From the NCBI GenBank assembly GCA_973895155.1, contig OZ316896.1, forward strand, positions 16,430,001 through 16,494,000: DNA of 64,000 bases, read 5' to 3'. Shown piece after piece: positions 19,501 to 32,425 of the stretch. The notes under the pieces were generated by a model. That model worked only from the letters and a program-made list of their open reading frames with translations. It was not told the DNA's origin and ran no database searches. This DNA comes from Marsupella aquatica (Eukaryota > Marchantiophyta). The translations under genes were made by a program, and so were the position numbers. Each line of letters starts with the position of its first letter. Position 1 is the stretch's first letter.

Positions 19501-22500
19501 CGAGGGTTTGCTTTCATTGTAAAGCAAAGATGCAAAATCATACTAGTAGGATCCTATGGGCTGTATACAAAAGCATATTGCAGACCACTGATTCCAACAA
19601 AAATTACTCAATTCTCAGGTCAGAATCATTGAGTACTGACCATCTTGATCAGCATTGGAAGGCAGCCGCAATCATGGCCTGCTCCACGTACAGGGCATAA
19701 CCTCCGAAGAGCCTCCATTATAGCCTTCTTCCAAACTTCCACAGACATGTTTCCTTGGCGAGCATCTCCAAGTTCCGGGAGGTTAGAAGAACGTCTAGAT
19801 GGTTTCTTTATGAAAATCCCACTTACATCACCAGCCAACTTACTCAGATCCTCCTTCGCAGAACCAAATAAAGCTGACGGAGATAACATAGCCATTCCTT
19901 TTGGGCTTGTCGGCGTGCTTGCATCGACATCCTTCTGCATTCTGGGAATCATTGCCTTTACACAAAGGACAAGCCAATCACTATAATGAATTGACGTGAA
20001 GAAGATCTGGTGTCATTCGAAGGCAAATGAATTCAAAAGAAATAAAGACATCAGACATGTGTAGACTTAAAAGTATCTTTACCTGCCACCAAAGACTTTC
20101 GACAATCTTGGAATAAATCCATTCTTCGATCTTCTCAAGCGCAGCTATATACGTGCTGCCCTCTTGCCAGTCAGCAGATAGTGGCTTTGTAGTCGTTGGC
20201 GGTGTCTGTAAGGACGGCCGTCTGGTAAAGCTGGATTGCTTGACCCTTGCCCAGCCTGGAGAACCATTCCCATTAGCATTAGCCACGGAGCTAGACTGTG
20301 CTTTATCTCCCTTTGCCACACTGGATAGTCCCTTATCAAAGAACTTTGTAATAATGACCCTCAAGGCAACCACATTGGACCACCAGAAAGTCAACCTGCA
20401 ATCAATCATATCAAAGTAAGTGAGGATATCCGACCCATGGTTGTTCCAAAACAGCAAATGTTGGACTTTGATTTTCGTTCCCGAGGATAAAACTCCCTAC
20501 AACCTATCTACTTAAAAGCGCTGGTCTCTCACCCAAGTTAATTGTTAGGTTCTTGTGCATGGGAACCAACTAAGATGTGCTAGCCACATTTGCAGAATGT
20601 GGCTCCTACGAAATTTCAACCTCATACTTGAATGCACAATTGTCACAAAAAACCAAGACAGCACCATCAAGACATAGACTCCACTGACCGACGCTGTCAA
20701 CAATGAGATCTTCTCCACACCAGTTGATGAAAGTAAGACAAATGATGAAGTGGATGTGTACCTGGAAACGTCACTCCCACAGGATTTGGCAACTGTCACT
20801 AGCCCCGAGACAGAGTTTTTTACTGTATTAGCTCTCCTCTCTGGCGTCCATTTTTTGTGGGCATGCATGTAGAGTCTTGCAAGCCGACGAGCTGGGGTGT
20901 GAAGCTTATGAGACGAGCTGCCATGCTCAGCAACAACACAATACAACGACACCTCCATAGCTCCAACATCGCGAAGCTCTCCCTGAAGGTTCTCCACCTT
21001 TTGAGATTCGGCTGAAAACTTAGCCTCGGCATTGGTAATTTTCATTCTTAATTCCTCTAATGCTCGTTTTTCAATCTTTGCCAAATTCGCTCTAGCCGAA
21101 CCCAGCACACTTTCACCTTGTTCCACTGGTTCCTCATATTTGTCCGCAGCTTCCTTCTTCCCCTCTGCTTCGACTGCAATATCCTTCTTAGCATCTGGGA
21201 TTTTGCTGTGTAAGCCTTTACTTATGTCCCGTTTTTCATCCCTCACAACGGAAATATTACTTCCAATGTTACTGTCCGCTTCCTTCCTCTCGATTTGCTT
21301 TGCCTCCACAGAGTGTTCTGGACTCGGAATCGAACGTCCGGAAACATGTGAGTGGTCGCGCAATGCAGTTTGTGTCGGAGATCTTCCACCATTCGAAGAC
21401 TCTGAGAAGGAATCTTCAGAGGTCTCAGACACGTGATCGAATGAAGAACCTTCGAAGGATCTGAACGTTCTACTTGCTACATAAGCAGCTGAGGCTGCCG
21501 CTGCAGCGGAGGCTGCTGCCGCTGCTGCAGCTGCCTTGGCCGGCGCTGGAGGGAGCTGTGCTGCCCTTTCCTGTGATGGCTCTCTTTTGGTCGACGCGTC
21601 CGATAGAGTCGATTGTGGACGTTCGGACCCGGCAATTTCTCCATTATTCTGCAACAAAATCGATGTCCAGAACCAATGAATCGAAACATGGGGAGTAATT
21701 TTAATGAATGTGACAAATTCGATTGATCACACAGTCACATCAAAGGAGAGGAGAAAAGTACAATGCTCGGCGAAACTTTGAGGGAACGAGTTTTGCTAAA
21801 TGTAATAAGAGCGGACCTAGATTCCAACCAGTCACCGAGTAAAGCTAGAATCATACGCAGCTGTCGTACCTTGCTTTCTGCCAATGAGCCGCTGCTACTC
21901 GCCCTGTCGGCTGACTTACTAGCCACAATTTGGGGACGCTCTGATGAGGAAACAAATATTCTGTTGGCTTTGTTTGAACTGCTGCTGCTGCTGCTACTGC
22001 TGCTGGTGACATCTGTGGCCAACGTCGCAACTGCAGCGTGGTCCCGTTGTTCTAGTAATGGCAGTCGCTTGGTCACTTTGCTCAACTGGCCCTCGGCCTC
22101 GATAGGCGAGCCTAAGGTGCTTGGAAGAATTTTAGTAGGATGGGTAGCTGACTGAGAGGCAAAATCGTCGGCAATCTTGCTAGATTTGTAGACCGGTTCT
22201 GTTGAGAAGAGTTGAGTAATTGAAGCTGTGGAAGCCGACCCTGCGGTCGGGCTACTAGGCGGTCCAGCTGTTAGTATCGTCGAACTTTCCACTGCCTTCC
22301 CTGGAGCTTCCTTGGCTGGGACATGTCTCGATCGCTCTTCAGTGTGGTTAGTGGCTATGACTACAGGACTTCTAGGTGGCGTGACCGAAGCCGAGGCCCT
22401 TGACATTTGTGATTCAGGCGTCGTTGGCGCCTCTGAAACCTTGCCTGTTGATCTGGGAGTGGAATCTTCAGGAGGAGTACTTTCGTCATCGGTGAAAGAC

Positions 22501-23177
22501 TCGATTGATATATTGTCATCGTCGTCGCTCAAGAGTGAAGCTACGATGGATCTCCTCGTGTCCTCATCGAGATCAGTCTCTACTTTCGATTTACCGGTCA
22601 CACTGATTTCCTTCTCAGGAGCTTTCGAGACTGAGGCTCTTGGAGTCGAAGACCCGAAACTCACGCGTGATGCAAAGCTCCGCTCCTCCTTTCCGAAATG
22701 GCCAATGGTAAGAAATAGAGACGGTGTCGGTCCCCCCGACGCATATTTCTTCCCAACAGCGAGGGGGATGCTCGCTGGAACACTGGAAGGGAGGTCCCCG
22801 TATTCCGCAAGATCCATCACGCATCGCGCCAATTGAAGGTCCGTCTTCGCCTCCTGCAATGTGAAGACAATCGTCTTCTTTTGAAACTTTGGAGTCCCGG
22901 CAGCGTTTCGGCCTTTCCCTGCTGCTGGTTCCCGAACCAATTTAGCCGGGAGCCGAAATGTGTCATTGAACACGATCTTCCCTCCATCCTCCTGTGTAGG
23001 CACCGCGCTTCTGGTCCTGCCTGACCGACTATCCCCTCTCTCCCATTGCACGAGAAGAGGAACGTTTGCACCGGAACTCGTCGCGTTTGCTCTCCATGGC
23101 TTGATCTCCTGCACTTGAATTTGAAATTCAACTTTCACCGTGGCCCCTTTCTTCTTCGATCCGAGACCAAGAACCAT
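16586..23177 (-). CDS. EEIG1/EHBP1-type N-terminal C2 domain protein (plant family like At3g01810)
   Basis: Nine coding exons, minus strand: 23177-21870, 21648-20762, 20395-20083, 19955-19641, 19325-19152, 19052-18852, 18088-17975, 17365-17252 and 16978-16586. All splice as GT-AG and give one frame of 1272 residues if every exon is used. Exon 1 opens with MVLGLGSKKKG and an NT-C2 domain (about 5-150), followed by Ser/Thr-rich disorder. Exon 2 has a poly-Ala run, a coiled coil and the family block VVAEHGSSSHKLHTPARRLARLY. Exons 3-7 hold the conserved C-terminal region (LTFWWSNVVALR, RLCPVRGAGHDCGCLP, CVARLDVALFNAILREP, SPGALTFGAGSQLKN, NFVPDEYAPDPI). NT-C2 domains in animals bind membranes and act in endosome-actin traffic; the plant relatives are poorly characterised. 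The start is the first Met of the C2 domain. Oddity: exon 7 duplicates the end of exon 6. Confidence 0.9.
17975..18088 (-). other. Duplicated exon within the NT-C2 gene (exon 6')
   Basis: This 114-bp exon encodes TTGDILQLPKDLLMDKSLRRE at its end. The preceding exon (18852-19052) ends in ATGDLLMLPKDILMDRNIRKE. Thirteen of 21 positions are identical. Both exons finish in GAG before a GT donor and both have lengths divisible by three (201 and 114). Either can therefore be skipped, or both retained, without a frameshift. Confidence 0.8.
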
Positions 23178-25397
23178 GTTTCTTTTACTTCCTTTATTTT
23201 TCCTGTCTGCCTCGAGGAATGTACGACCTCCCTATCCGGCTTTCTGTCGCCCGTGCTTCCCAGGAATAAACATTCCCCAATCTGGATAATTCGCTCTCCG
23301 TCAGTTCTATCACTAACGCGCATGATCCTCTGCCGATTCTCCCGTCATGTACAGGTCCGTAGGTACAAAATCTAGCAACGTACTCGCGCTCTTCAAAGTC
23401 CCGGCTAGGGTATCTCAAATCCTTTCTCCACCTTCCGTTGTCCTGAAAGGAAATGCAATTCTCGCCTAAATCGCTTCGCACTACAAGCGGCTGAACACTG
23501 CCTGATGATTCGAAACCGTAATAACCTTTGCAACATACGCAACACGCGCCCTGTCAATCGCCGAAAGGGATCTCAATCACTAGAGCAACAGATTGGGATA
23601 TCGGACGCTTCAACAACGATCACTCGTCCAAAATGCCCGCAAACTCGGTCATTCCTCACAGATTTACTTGAGATTATCCATGTTCGTGCACAGTGATGAT
23701 CAGAAGATGAGGATCACATCATTTCTGCAGGGGCATAACGCTTGCCTCAAATCATTTTGGAGGCCCTCGTGATGGGTAAGGCATAGGTATGAGAGGGGCT
23801 GCAAAGGGTTCAACTCAGTAGCGAAACCTCAGAAATACCCTTTTCCCATCCTTCATCTCGAAAGGTCACAGCATTGTTCTTACTCATCAATCTGTCCATT
23901 ATATGGAGTACAAAGAGGACCTTTCAAGTCAAAACAATTAAAAAATTGAAGGGTCAATTTACTGTATTTGGCATGTTACCTTTTCGTCTGGTACTACTCA
24001 ATAACAAAGTCCGGACAATACTTGTCCTCGTCCAAAATACCAAAATAATGCAAAAGCATGTCAAATCCCCGTGGGTGAAATCATAAACTCCATCATAGAA
24101 CTCCACAAATTGGAACCAAATGATGATTGATTTAAGAGATAATTATTCTACATTTGGACCGTACTGAAAGAACTGGTATTGTCCTGACTAATCCCAAGTG
24201 CGTGCATTGAATAGAAAATGAGTATTCCTCAAGTCATCTCAACCCCAACCTCAACACGTTGCAAGAATGTACTGAATGGATACTAACCACCAACCATTTT
24301 CTCCCCACCTTCCATAGAATAGGTTTTAGCAGTTGGTCTTCCTCCTGATGTAAGACAATTGCAAGACGTTTCTTATACTACATGGTAACCAACAGTTTGG
24401 TGTAAGACGATAATTGATTTATTTAGTTTTTTAATCACATTTTACTGGCCACTTTATCCCCACGAGGCGCAAGAGACGAAAAAAGTACGTGGCAATGGAG
24501 CCCATATGAGATAAATGATATTTCTTTGAAGGCAATCCCGGGCACAACAATTGGACTTTGACTGAAAACTCGAAACCAAAGTGCCTTGCTAACAGGAGCA
24601 ATTGAGCAAACGACACACAGCAATTTGAAAAGGATTTCCATTTGTATCCGGTGAGGTTTTTCCTAATGGCGAGGACATCCACAGGCCTCTCCAAAGTCAT
24701 GGCTGTGCTTGTGACAACTTAGGTGTGAAGATCTTAGTGTTGGGTACGTGACTCGAAACACAGAAGGGCAGCTTCTCGAACTTGTTGTTCATCAACAACC
24801 TGCAAATAGCAATAGTAGGTGTGAGAGTCTCCACTCGGAACAAAAAACGCCTTCGCTCTAGAATTTTTGAAGCAGAATAGTTTCCCAGTGAAGTGTTGAC
24901 CTCTCCCTGAAAGACTTGAGAAAATCGCAATTCCGAGTAACACTAAGAGCAGATATGTGAGGAGGGCTTGCAATACATCTTGGAACGACCAGACAGAGCA
25001 AGTGCAACGCATTTTTCTACAACACAAACTGAGATCCCAAAGATATCCTATTGCAGTTATTCTAGTTCAAATGAGTGAATATCCATACCTCGCAAAAACT
25101 TCATCCCAAACTGTTAATTCAAGTCAATAATGCCTTCCAACAGCTTGATCAAATAAAAACTCACCAAAGAGACTGATCAAACTCTCGAATGTTGCAGAAG
25201 ATTTGCTACGCAAGAACCTGAAGATCCAACAAATTCTGATGTAGTTATTCTATCTCGTGCAGAGAACTACCAATTCACATCCTTCCCTTGCAAAACGGTC
25301 ATGTCATATTGCTAATTCAATTCAAATCAAGTGACCACTTCATCAAATGGAAACTCACCAACAAAATTGATCAAACTCTGGGGTTGACCTCATGGTT
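23178..25397. other. Intergenic between two minus-strand genes
   Basis: The left part is the presumed promoter and 5' untranslated region of the C2 gene. The rest has only short frames without domains. The right edge holds a duplication of about 190 bp that reaches the end of the WD40 gene. Confidence 0.45.
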
Positions 25398-25400
25398 CTA
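25029..25400. repeat. ~190-bp diverged tandem duplication at the end of the WD40 gene
   Basis: Two diverged units (about 25029-25215 and 25216-25400) share GTTATTCTA, TTGCAAAA/CTCGCAAAA, AACTCACCAA and TGATCAAACTCT in the same order. The second unit runs into the stop codon of the WD40 gene at 25398. Confidence 0.6.
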
Positions 25401-28400
25401 CTGCAGTTGTCGTAAATCTGTTGGCGTCACTTCTTCATCTGGAGTTGCTGAAAGATCCTCACCATCCTGTTCAATGGATGCAGGGAACTTGTCCTCATGG
25501 GAGCTGCTCTGAGAGCACACCCAATTGCATGAAAAGCGCCACACAGATGCACAGTTCTCCTCAACTGCAAACAACAATGACCAATAGAATCTAAAATCAA
25601 CGCTGAAGCAATCTTGGAAAAAAACAAATAATTGGTAAACCACGTGGCCATGCTGCCCTGCATAAATTTAGAGGGGTCGAGACAGGGGAAATCTTTGGTG
25701 AGAACAGTCCAATCTGTTGCCTGACCTTTCAAAGTAATCCGATCACTACCATCATCATTATCATCATCTGCACTTGATTTAAATCGGCGATGCCCTGAAG
25801 CTGATGCCGCTAGCGGCAACGAAGGATGAAAGCCAAAGCTGCTTACGGTATCTGCAGAGATCATACTTACATACTTAACCTATTAAATTGGATCCACAAA
25901 ATCCGTCTACAAAACTCAAGTCAAAGCCCGTTACGACACAATAACACAAAGTCTTTGATCAGTCCATGCATCCCCCAGACTCAGTGTTGACACTCTGTTT
26001 TTCTGAGTTCCCCCAGGTGCCATCAGAGACACCCTTTGGTACAAGAATATGTGGCTACCATGGTTGGACCAGCTTACCGAGAGCCGCCTGAAAGCTATTA
26101 ACCCATGCTCCAGTCTGCAGGTCATAAATGTGTACCAACCCATCCTGACCAGGTAATACAGAAGTCATTGAAGAATCGCACCTTGCGCTAAGCCTAACAT
26201 CCAACGTCATTTGTTGCAAAAGATGCAGTTTTACCAAAAGCTTTCAGGGATGACGAAAGTACAATTGCTTACTAGCTTCAAAATGGCGTACTGTACCATA
26301 TCTACTGCGCAAGCTGAGTACTCTCAAAGTACGTCGACAAGAAAATAGGGTGTCAGTTAATCCCCGTTGCGCGAGTGGCCCAGGCGACAGTAATATTCAA
26401 AGAACTGCTACGATCGTTTTTTGGAACTTTCAGAAGCAAATGTGATGAATCACAACATACCTGGCCCCCTGTTCCCAGGTATCCCCCATTCGGTTCAATG
26501 TCAAACGCTATCCGTTGATTGGTATCTGTTGTTACCCTTGGTAATCTATTCACGTTTTTATAAAATGCATCAAACAACACAGTAATAAGTCAATAAACCT
26601 TACAAAGAATGGACCAGACGTAATCAGTCAAGATTCTAAAACCGAACGCCAGTCTGGCTTATTCATGGAACATTTGTAGAGTGGAGAGATTACTTGTATA
26701 CTGTGCTGACTGTGTTGCGAATATCCCAGCATAAAATGTCAGGGTCCTTATCAGTCAGCCCACATTGTAGTGAAAACAGTCGTCAACTAACCTCACCAAC
26801 AGCAAAGAGCGAGTCGTACATTGTCCAGTACGGACCATGGCTGATACCTAAATGACTTCAAGGCTGAAAATGACTTCAACAATTGTGGTCCTTCCCAGAA
26901 AGGAAAGCATAGGGTACCTTTCGAGCCCCAGTGTAGAGAAAGTTGCCATCTTTCGAGAACATCACCTGCCAACCAACATACAGTAAGTAAGCACATCGAC
27001 AACTTTTTGCATACTTTCTGCAATATACTTGCCAAGAGAGTCACCATACCGCATCTGTGACTTCTAAATACTTTGCTAATCCGTCATAGAGTATCTATCC
27101 CATCGTCGTTTGAGGCTCCCTTCACTAAATAGATGATTAAGACCACAACAATTTAAAGCTATAATAATCAAAAGAAGCACTACATTTCGCAATAAAAACT
27201 CTTGACGCCTTCGTTTGTCTACCTACAAGACATGGTCGAGAAATACGACCACATTACATTACCTGTGTAACACCACCCAGCTGGCCATGCAGTACAAACA
27301 GCATCTCGAGACTGTCTTCACTGTAAAGGGCAGTTGTCCGATTGTATGAACCAGCTGCTAGTAAACCTTCATTACTAGGGTTGAAGGCAAGGCATGATAT
27401 AATCCCTACAAAGACGAACAGATCCAAGAGTCGGCACAACTGGTTGCTTCACTGTCTCTAGTCAGTTGCTTTTGCTTGTCAAATATCTTCCTTCTAGTGA
27501 CATCCAATACATGCTTCAAAGTACACAGAGACTGCAACTTCAGAGTCAAACGACTACTCACCAGCCTGACCATCTTTGGCATCTGTGAGGGTGGAATGTT
27601 GTGAAAACTCTCGACCAGGGCGTGAAGTGTCGAACACTCGAAGCAACTTCTTGTATCCACAGTAAAGCCTGTTGGGGAGCTTGTACAACATCATTAACAT
27701 GCTAAACAGTACAGAAGCCGAGTTACACCAGTCTACAATTTAAACTCAAATCGGGCATTGATAGTAAATGGGAAATCACCCCACGATTTCTCCCCCTATT
27801 TAGTGAATTCTTCTGTTTTGTTGGGTTTCTCTGGCAAGCTCCCAGAGAACCTAAACCGAGAACCTAAACCACTTTACTGGATTTGTAGAAACTGACTCAC
27901 GTTGAAATCGTCCAAAAGAGAAACATTTTAACTTATTCAGTTAACCGTTAAATAGAGTGTGCTGGGTACAGCAGTCTCCAAAAACTTCCAATGAGATCTT
28001 ACTTGGTTCCAGCAGGATTAAAGCACATCGAGTATGCTGCCGTAATTTCATCCATTGAATCAAAAGCTCGGTAGGTACAGCGTAGCTGGGTCAAAGCGAA
28101 ACACATTCAAGCCACCACAGAAGATAGACGTATCAATTTTCTGTAAACAGTCTTCAGGAGCTTCAAGCATATTGCATAAGCTTGAGATCAAGGTATAAAC
28201 CGCTGACGTTCGATTTTAAAGAGGTGACATCTCCTAGGTTCATGAACGGTAACAAAAGCAAGAAACAACAAGACATCCATCAAAACAACCTTACCTCCCC
28301 TGTCATTGCATCCCAAAGATGAACCGGGTGATCACGAGATGTGGTGGCAAATACACATGAGCCTGGATCTGCGTTCCCACAAGTTCTTCCTTTTTAAGTA

Positions 28401-29698
28401 CAAATGGAGAATGCTGATGTCAATATCAATAATTGCAGCAAATTGTCACGGACTAAAAATGTGGCACAGGGCAATGTGAGGCGGGTTCTCCGCTTCCAAT
28501 ACATCGGAATTGACAAATACTCGGTAAGATGATTACCTGAAGCGATCATCTTGGGATACCAGCAGTAGTCGTAGACAGGCTCGCCTTCTTGAAAAGTTAA
28601 AGAAGGCCCGAACGAATCTGTAAAATGAAGTAAATGACGACTTAGCCCAGATTCGTCATTTTACTGAGAGCAAAAAAGCGATCCTACAATCTGCCCTGTC
28701 GTCCTATCTGCTGCTTCTTACCTTCTAGAGACGTGGTCAAGTCAACTTCAGGAACGTCTTCAGCTGCATCACTTGGTCTGCCCACAAGCACCAATCGTTT
28801 TCAACAAATACATAGTAGTACAAATACCACAGTTTAGGGGCTGCATTATAGAAAGCCAAGTCAACTATGGCCAAGAATATACAACCTAAGCACAAAATTC
28901 CAGAAATCGAAGCACAAGAGTTGGACGAATGCACGGTGTTGGTGCAGAAGTTAAAATACATACGGTATTAGAATTAGACTCTCAGAAGGGAAACGAAATC
29001 TTACAAGTCAAATCTGTGTAGGGTGTTGTCATCACTACTTGTCAGGAAGCAAGACCCATCGGATGACCTGTGCATGAAGACACTCGTCTTTCTTAGTCCA
29101 GCGGTCTTTAGCTATACGGTCGCAAACTCCCAGAAACAACCTTTCATTTGACCCCAGCACATAATGTACAACAATGTTTTTCCATTAAAAACTGTCACGA
29201 CGAACTTGAAAGTGCTTAAATCTGTGCCAAAATTTTCACCGTCTACCCGTTTCAAAATATGATTGACAAGCAGAGGCCTCTAAAAATGATCTCTGGCATT
29301 TGAGGGAGACGTCATGGCATTCAAGTGAAAAGAGAAGCCTGCAGCGGAAGACAAGAGAGAAACAGGCATGGGGAAATAAAATGGCTGAGAGATGAAAAGC
29401 TCAAAATTGACAGACAAAGGGAAGCTGACCATTTCAAGCCTTTGAAAAAATTGTTTCCTTCTCGACCGTAGTTTGTAGAGTGGTTCAGGAATTGATGGTG
29501 AAAATGGTACTGGCGCCTGGGGAACGTGTCAAAGCTCAAAATGGGCCAATAATAGTGGCCGGACTGCTGCTCGTCGTGCACAACCTGGTCCTCTGGACGG
29601 TGGGACAGATTCACCGGGATTTCCTCCATGCTGTCAACGTTCCGTTCTCGCAATGCGCCAGAACTCCTCGTCATCCTCGGATTTCTCCTGCTCGTCAT
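25398..29698 (-). CDS. WRAP53: WD40-repeat protein, WRAP53/TCAB1 (WDR79) homolog
   Basis: Fourteen coding exons, minus strand: 29698-29430, 29067-29005, 28777-28722, 28617-28537, 28368-28295, 28085-28003, 27668-27562, 27405-27263, 26965-26918, 26746-26694, 26545-26461, 26144-26078, 25851-25726 and 25564-25398. All join in frame with GT-AG junctions and give 473 residues. The N-terminal FDTFPRRQYHFHHQF block and NNFFKGLKW are family signatures. WD units follow: SSDGSCFLTSSDDNTLHRFD, TTSRDHPVHLWDAMTGE, FNPAGTKLYCGYKKLLRVFD, GVTQVMFSKDGNFLYTGARK, then GTGGQDGLVHIYDLQTGAWV and ASASGHRRF. WRAP53 binds the CAB box of scaRNAs and telomerase RNA and delivers them to Cajal bodies; the plant homolog is presumed to act likewise. 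The start Met follows an in-frame TGA. There are no lesions. Confidence 0.92.
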
Positions 29699-31319
29699 GG
29701 ACTCGTGGTTTTCTCTCCCATCCAGCGCTCACCCAGTTTCTTACAACTGAGCTCTGTGCACCGTGCTTCGCAAACAGCCTCAAAATGCCAGACTCAAGCA
29801 GGACTTGGGTTTCCAGCCAAAAAACAAGCCATCAATTCCACAAGCAACGATGGTCGTGACTACTGTGTCGAATGAAGTGAGTTGGAAAAAATCGATTCAG
29901 TTGAAGGCCTAAAAGATGAACATCATGCTTCTGTTGTCCTGAAGAAAAGAACACTGAATAGAGCTCCTCTTTGTTTGGCGTCCTTCGAACCTACGCGATG
30001 CTCTAGTACTTCCAAAACCCAAAATCCCAAAACCCAAACACCCGACTGTAAACTTTAGTACTCTACCCAATCGATACGGAGGTATCCTATGATTGGAATT
30101 TCTGATAGCAAGGAGACTATTGTTAGCAGTTACTAGTGTGTCTTTCCATTTTTGTTTACTTTTATATTTCGAAAGCATTTCATCCAAAAGAGAACACCCA
30201 AAATTGCGTTTTTGGCTGAACTTTGGTTCACTAGATGTGATGGGGGCCAAAAATCGCCCCAAAATACTTTGTTTTCAATACTTTGGTTTGGTTCCAATAT
30301 CTTGTTCCAATACTTTCGTTCCAACACACTGGTATGCTATACTTTGTCTTTTGTAACTAGACTTCACTTATTTTCATGATGATTTACATTGAGTAGAATA
30401 AAGTATTTTCCCCACAGTATTATACATGTACTACAGCATGAGACAAAAAGAGATGAGAGGGAGCATTTAATGTTTTGTTTCTTTCTAGAGAGTGTTTATT
30501 GCTATTGATTCCATTTTATTTCTTCCTTGGGAAAAGGGGTACATATAGCATTTTTTGAACAAGGGTTAGTTCTTCTTTCCAAAGATCATAGTGAGAAATT
30601 ATATTTTCTTTTAATCTTTGGAAACACTTAAGGAAAAGTAGGCTGCAGTTTGCACTTTATTAGTAAGATTAGAGTAGTTATAAAATTTGCATAAGCTAAG
30701 TGGGTTAGGTGGGCTTTTAATTAAAGTAAATACAATATTAGCATTGATTAGGTATGACATTAATTACAGGTAAGGGCAAGATTAGCATAAAAGGGAAAAA
30801 AAATCCATCAGTCTCCTCATTCTCTTTTTTCTTCCTCCTCTCACCTCTCCTCTCTCTCCTCCTCCCTCTCATTGCCTATTCTTTTGCCTTATTTTTGCCA
30901 AAGCAACCTCAAAGGTATTTGTTGGGGCAAGCGATGCCATAGGCATTGTTTGCAACCCACCATTTGCTTAAGTGGTCGTGGAGGGACGTGCTCGATCATT
31001 AGGGTCGTTCATAGATAGATTTGTATCACATTCTTTTGGACTAGTGCGAGTCTGCTTTAGCTGGCAGTAGCAACGACCTAGTCTTTGCTACAAACCCGCC
31101 TAAAGCTACTTTATCTAGTGCATTTGGATGTGACTATCTTTTTTTAGATTATATTCTAATACGACCACTTTTGTGACGTATCCTTTGGGAATTCTTGGAT
31201 ACCTTTTTCATGGAAATGTCTTCATTGGAGACAGACTTTGGCCCCATGATGTGATGGAGTATCTTCGGTGTGTACGATGCTTGTTGAACCAAACACCTGC
31301 CCATTTTCTTCTAGACAAT
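29699..31319. other. Intergenic, no gene recognised
   Basis: The left end is the promoter side of the WD40 gene. The remainder is A/T-rich with a pyrimidine-rich run (CTCCTCTCTC) at about 30815-30870. Short frames on either strand have no domains. Confidence 0.45.
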
Positions 31320-31526
31320 GAGTGATCGCAAAATGTTTGTAGTGACTGTAAGGGATTGTCGAGCAACAGTCTCATATGGCACTGTAAACTTGGAAAACAT
31401 TCAAAACCAAGGTGGGATCTCCAATTCCCAAGGGATTCATGCTATGTTTGTGTTGAAGCTGCTAGCCCACAACGCATGAGAGATGAATATTCTAAACGAC
31501 GTTGGGCACCAACTCACACTATCCCA

Positions 31527-31920
31527 GAGGACAGTGTGGTGCAACATGTGGCAGCCAATCATGGTGTGGAGGTCACAGTGGATTTATCACCAATTTTGGA
31601 GAGAGTAGGGCATGCAAGAATAGAAAAATATGCCCACCAAGTGTGGCAGTGCAAGTTGAAGATGTACGCTTGCAACTGATATTTGATGATATCCAGGTGG
31701 CTGCACGTTATGCGTCCACCATTCTAGAGGACAATGTAGTGCAATATGTGGCAATCAATCATGGTGAGGGGGTCACAATGGATTTATCACCAATTTTGGA
31801 GAGAATAGGGCATGCAAGAATAGAAAAAATACGTCCGCCAAGTATGGCAGTGCAAGCTGAAGATGTACGCTTGCAACTGATATTTGATGATATCCAGGTG
31901 ACTGCACGTGGTCCTTCAGA
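31527..31920 (+). repeat. ~199-bp direct repeat, 2 copies
   Basis: Two copies starting GAGGACAGTGTGGTGCAA or its variant at 31527 and 31726, about 90 percent alike. Both contain ATTTATCACCAATTTTGGAG and GATGTACGCTTGCAACTGAT. They are part of the Helitron-associated coding remnant. Confidence 0.85.
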
Positions 31921-32425
31921 ATGTTGTAATACAAAATAGTGTCAATGCAACTACTAACAAGTGAAAGCAGTGCATTTTTTTGATAACGGTCGGGCATCTT
32001 GCAAGGAATATCTAGCTAAGAGAATGGAAGCTCGGCCCAAAAGTAAGCAACATGTTGAAGTGGAGAATCTTGAAGAGAATATGCAAAATATGCAAGCTCG
32101 TAATACAAAACGGTGTCAGGGCAAATGTAAACAAGTGAAGGCATTGCATGCTTTTGATGATGGTCGAGCATCTTGTAAGAAGTGTCTGGCTAAGAAAAGT
32201 GAAGCTTATCAAAAAGGAAAGCAATGCATGGAAGTGGAGAATCTTGAAGAAAATATGCAAAATATTCAAGCTTGTAATACAAAGCGGTGTCTGGGCAGAT
32301 GTAAACAAGTGAAGGCATTGGATGTTTTTGATGATGGTCAAGCATCTTGTAAGGCATGTTTGGCTAAGAGAAGGGAAACTTATCAAAAGGAAAACAATGC
32401 ATTGGAGAGGAGGATGTGCAAAATT
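31920..32425 (+). repeat. ~177-bp tandem repeat encoding Cys4 modules, 3 copies
   Basis: Three units encode a zinc-ribbon-like module, C-x3-C-x13-C-x2-C in the better copies (for example RCQGKCKQVKALHAF, then ASCKKCLAKK). Each is followed by a repeat of EVENLEENMQNMQA. The first unit has lost a Cys and carries stops. No known family name is assigned. Confidence 0.75.

Noticed and set aside
22228-22836. 202-residue plus-strand frame
   Set aside because: Antisense shadow of the Ser/Thr-rich first exon of the C2 gene.
24431-25027. Small minus-strand gene downstream of the WD40 gene
   Set aside because: Overlapping frames with no domain, no convincing splice pattern, and partly in duplicated DNA.
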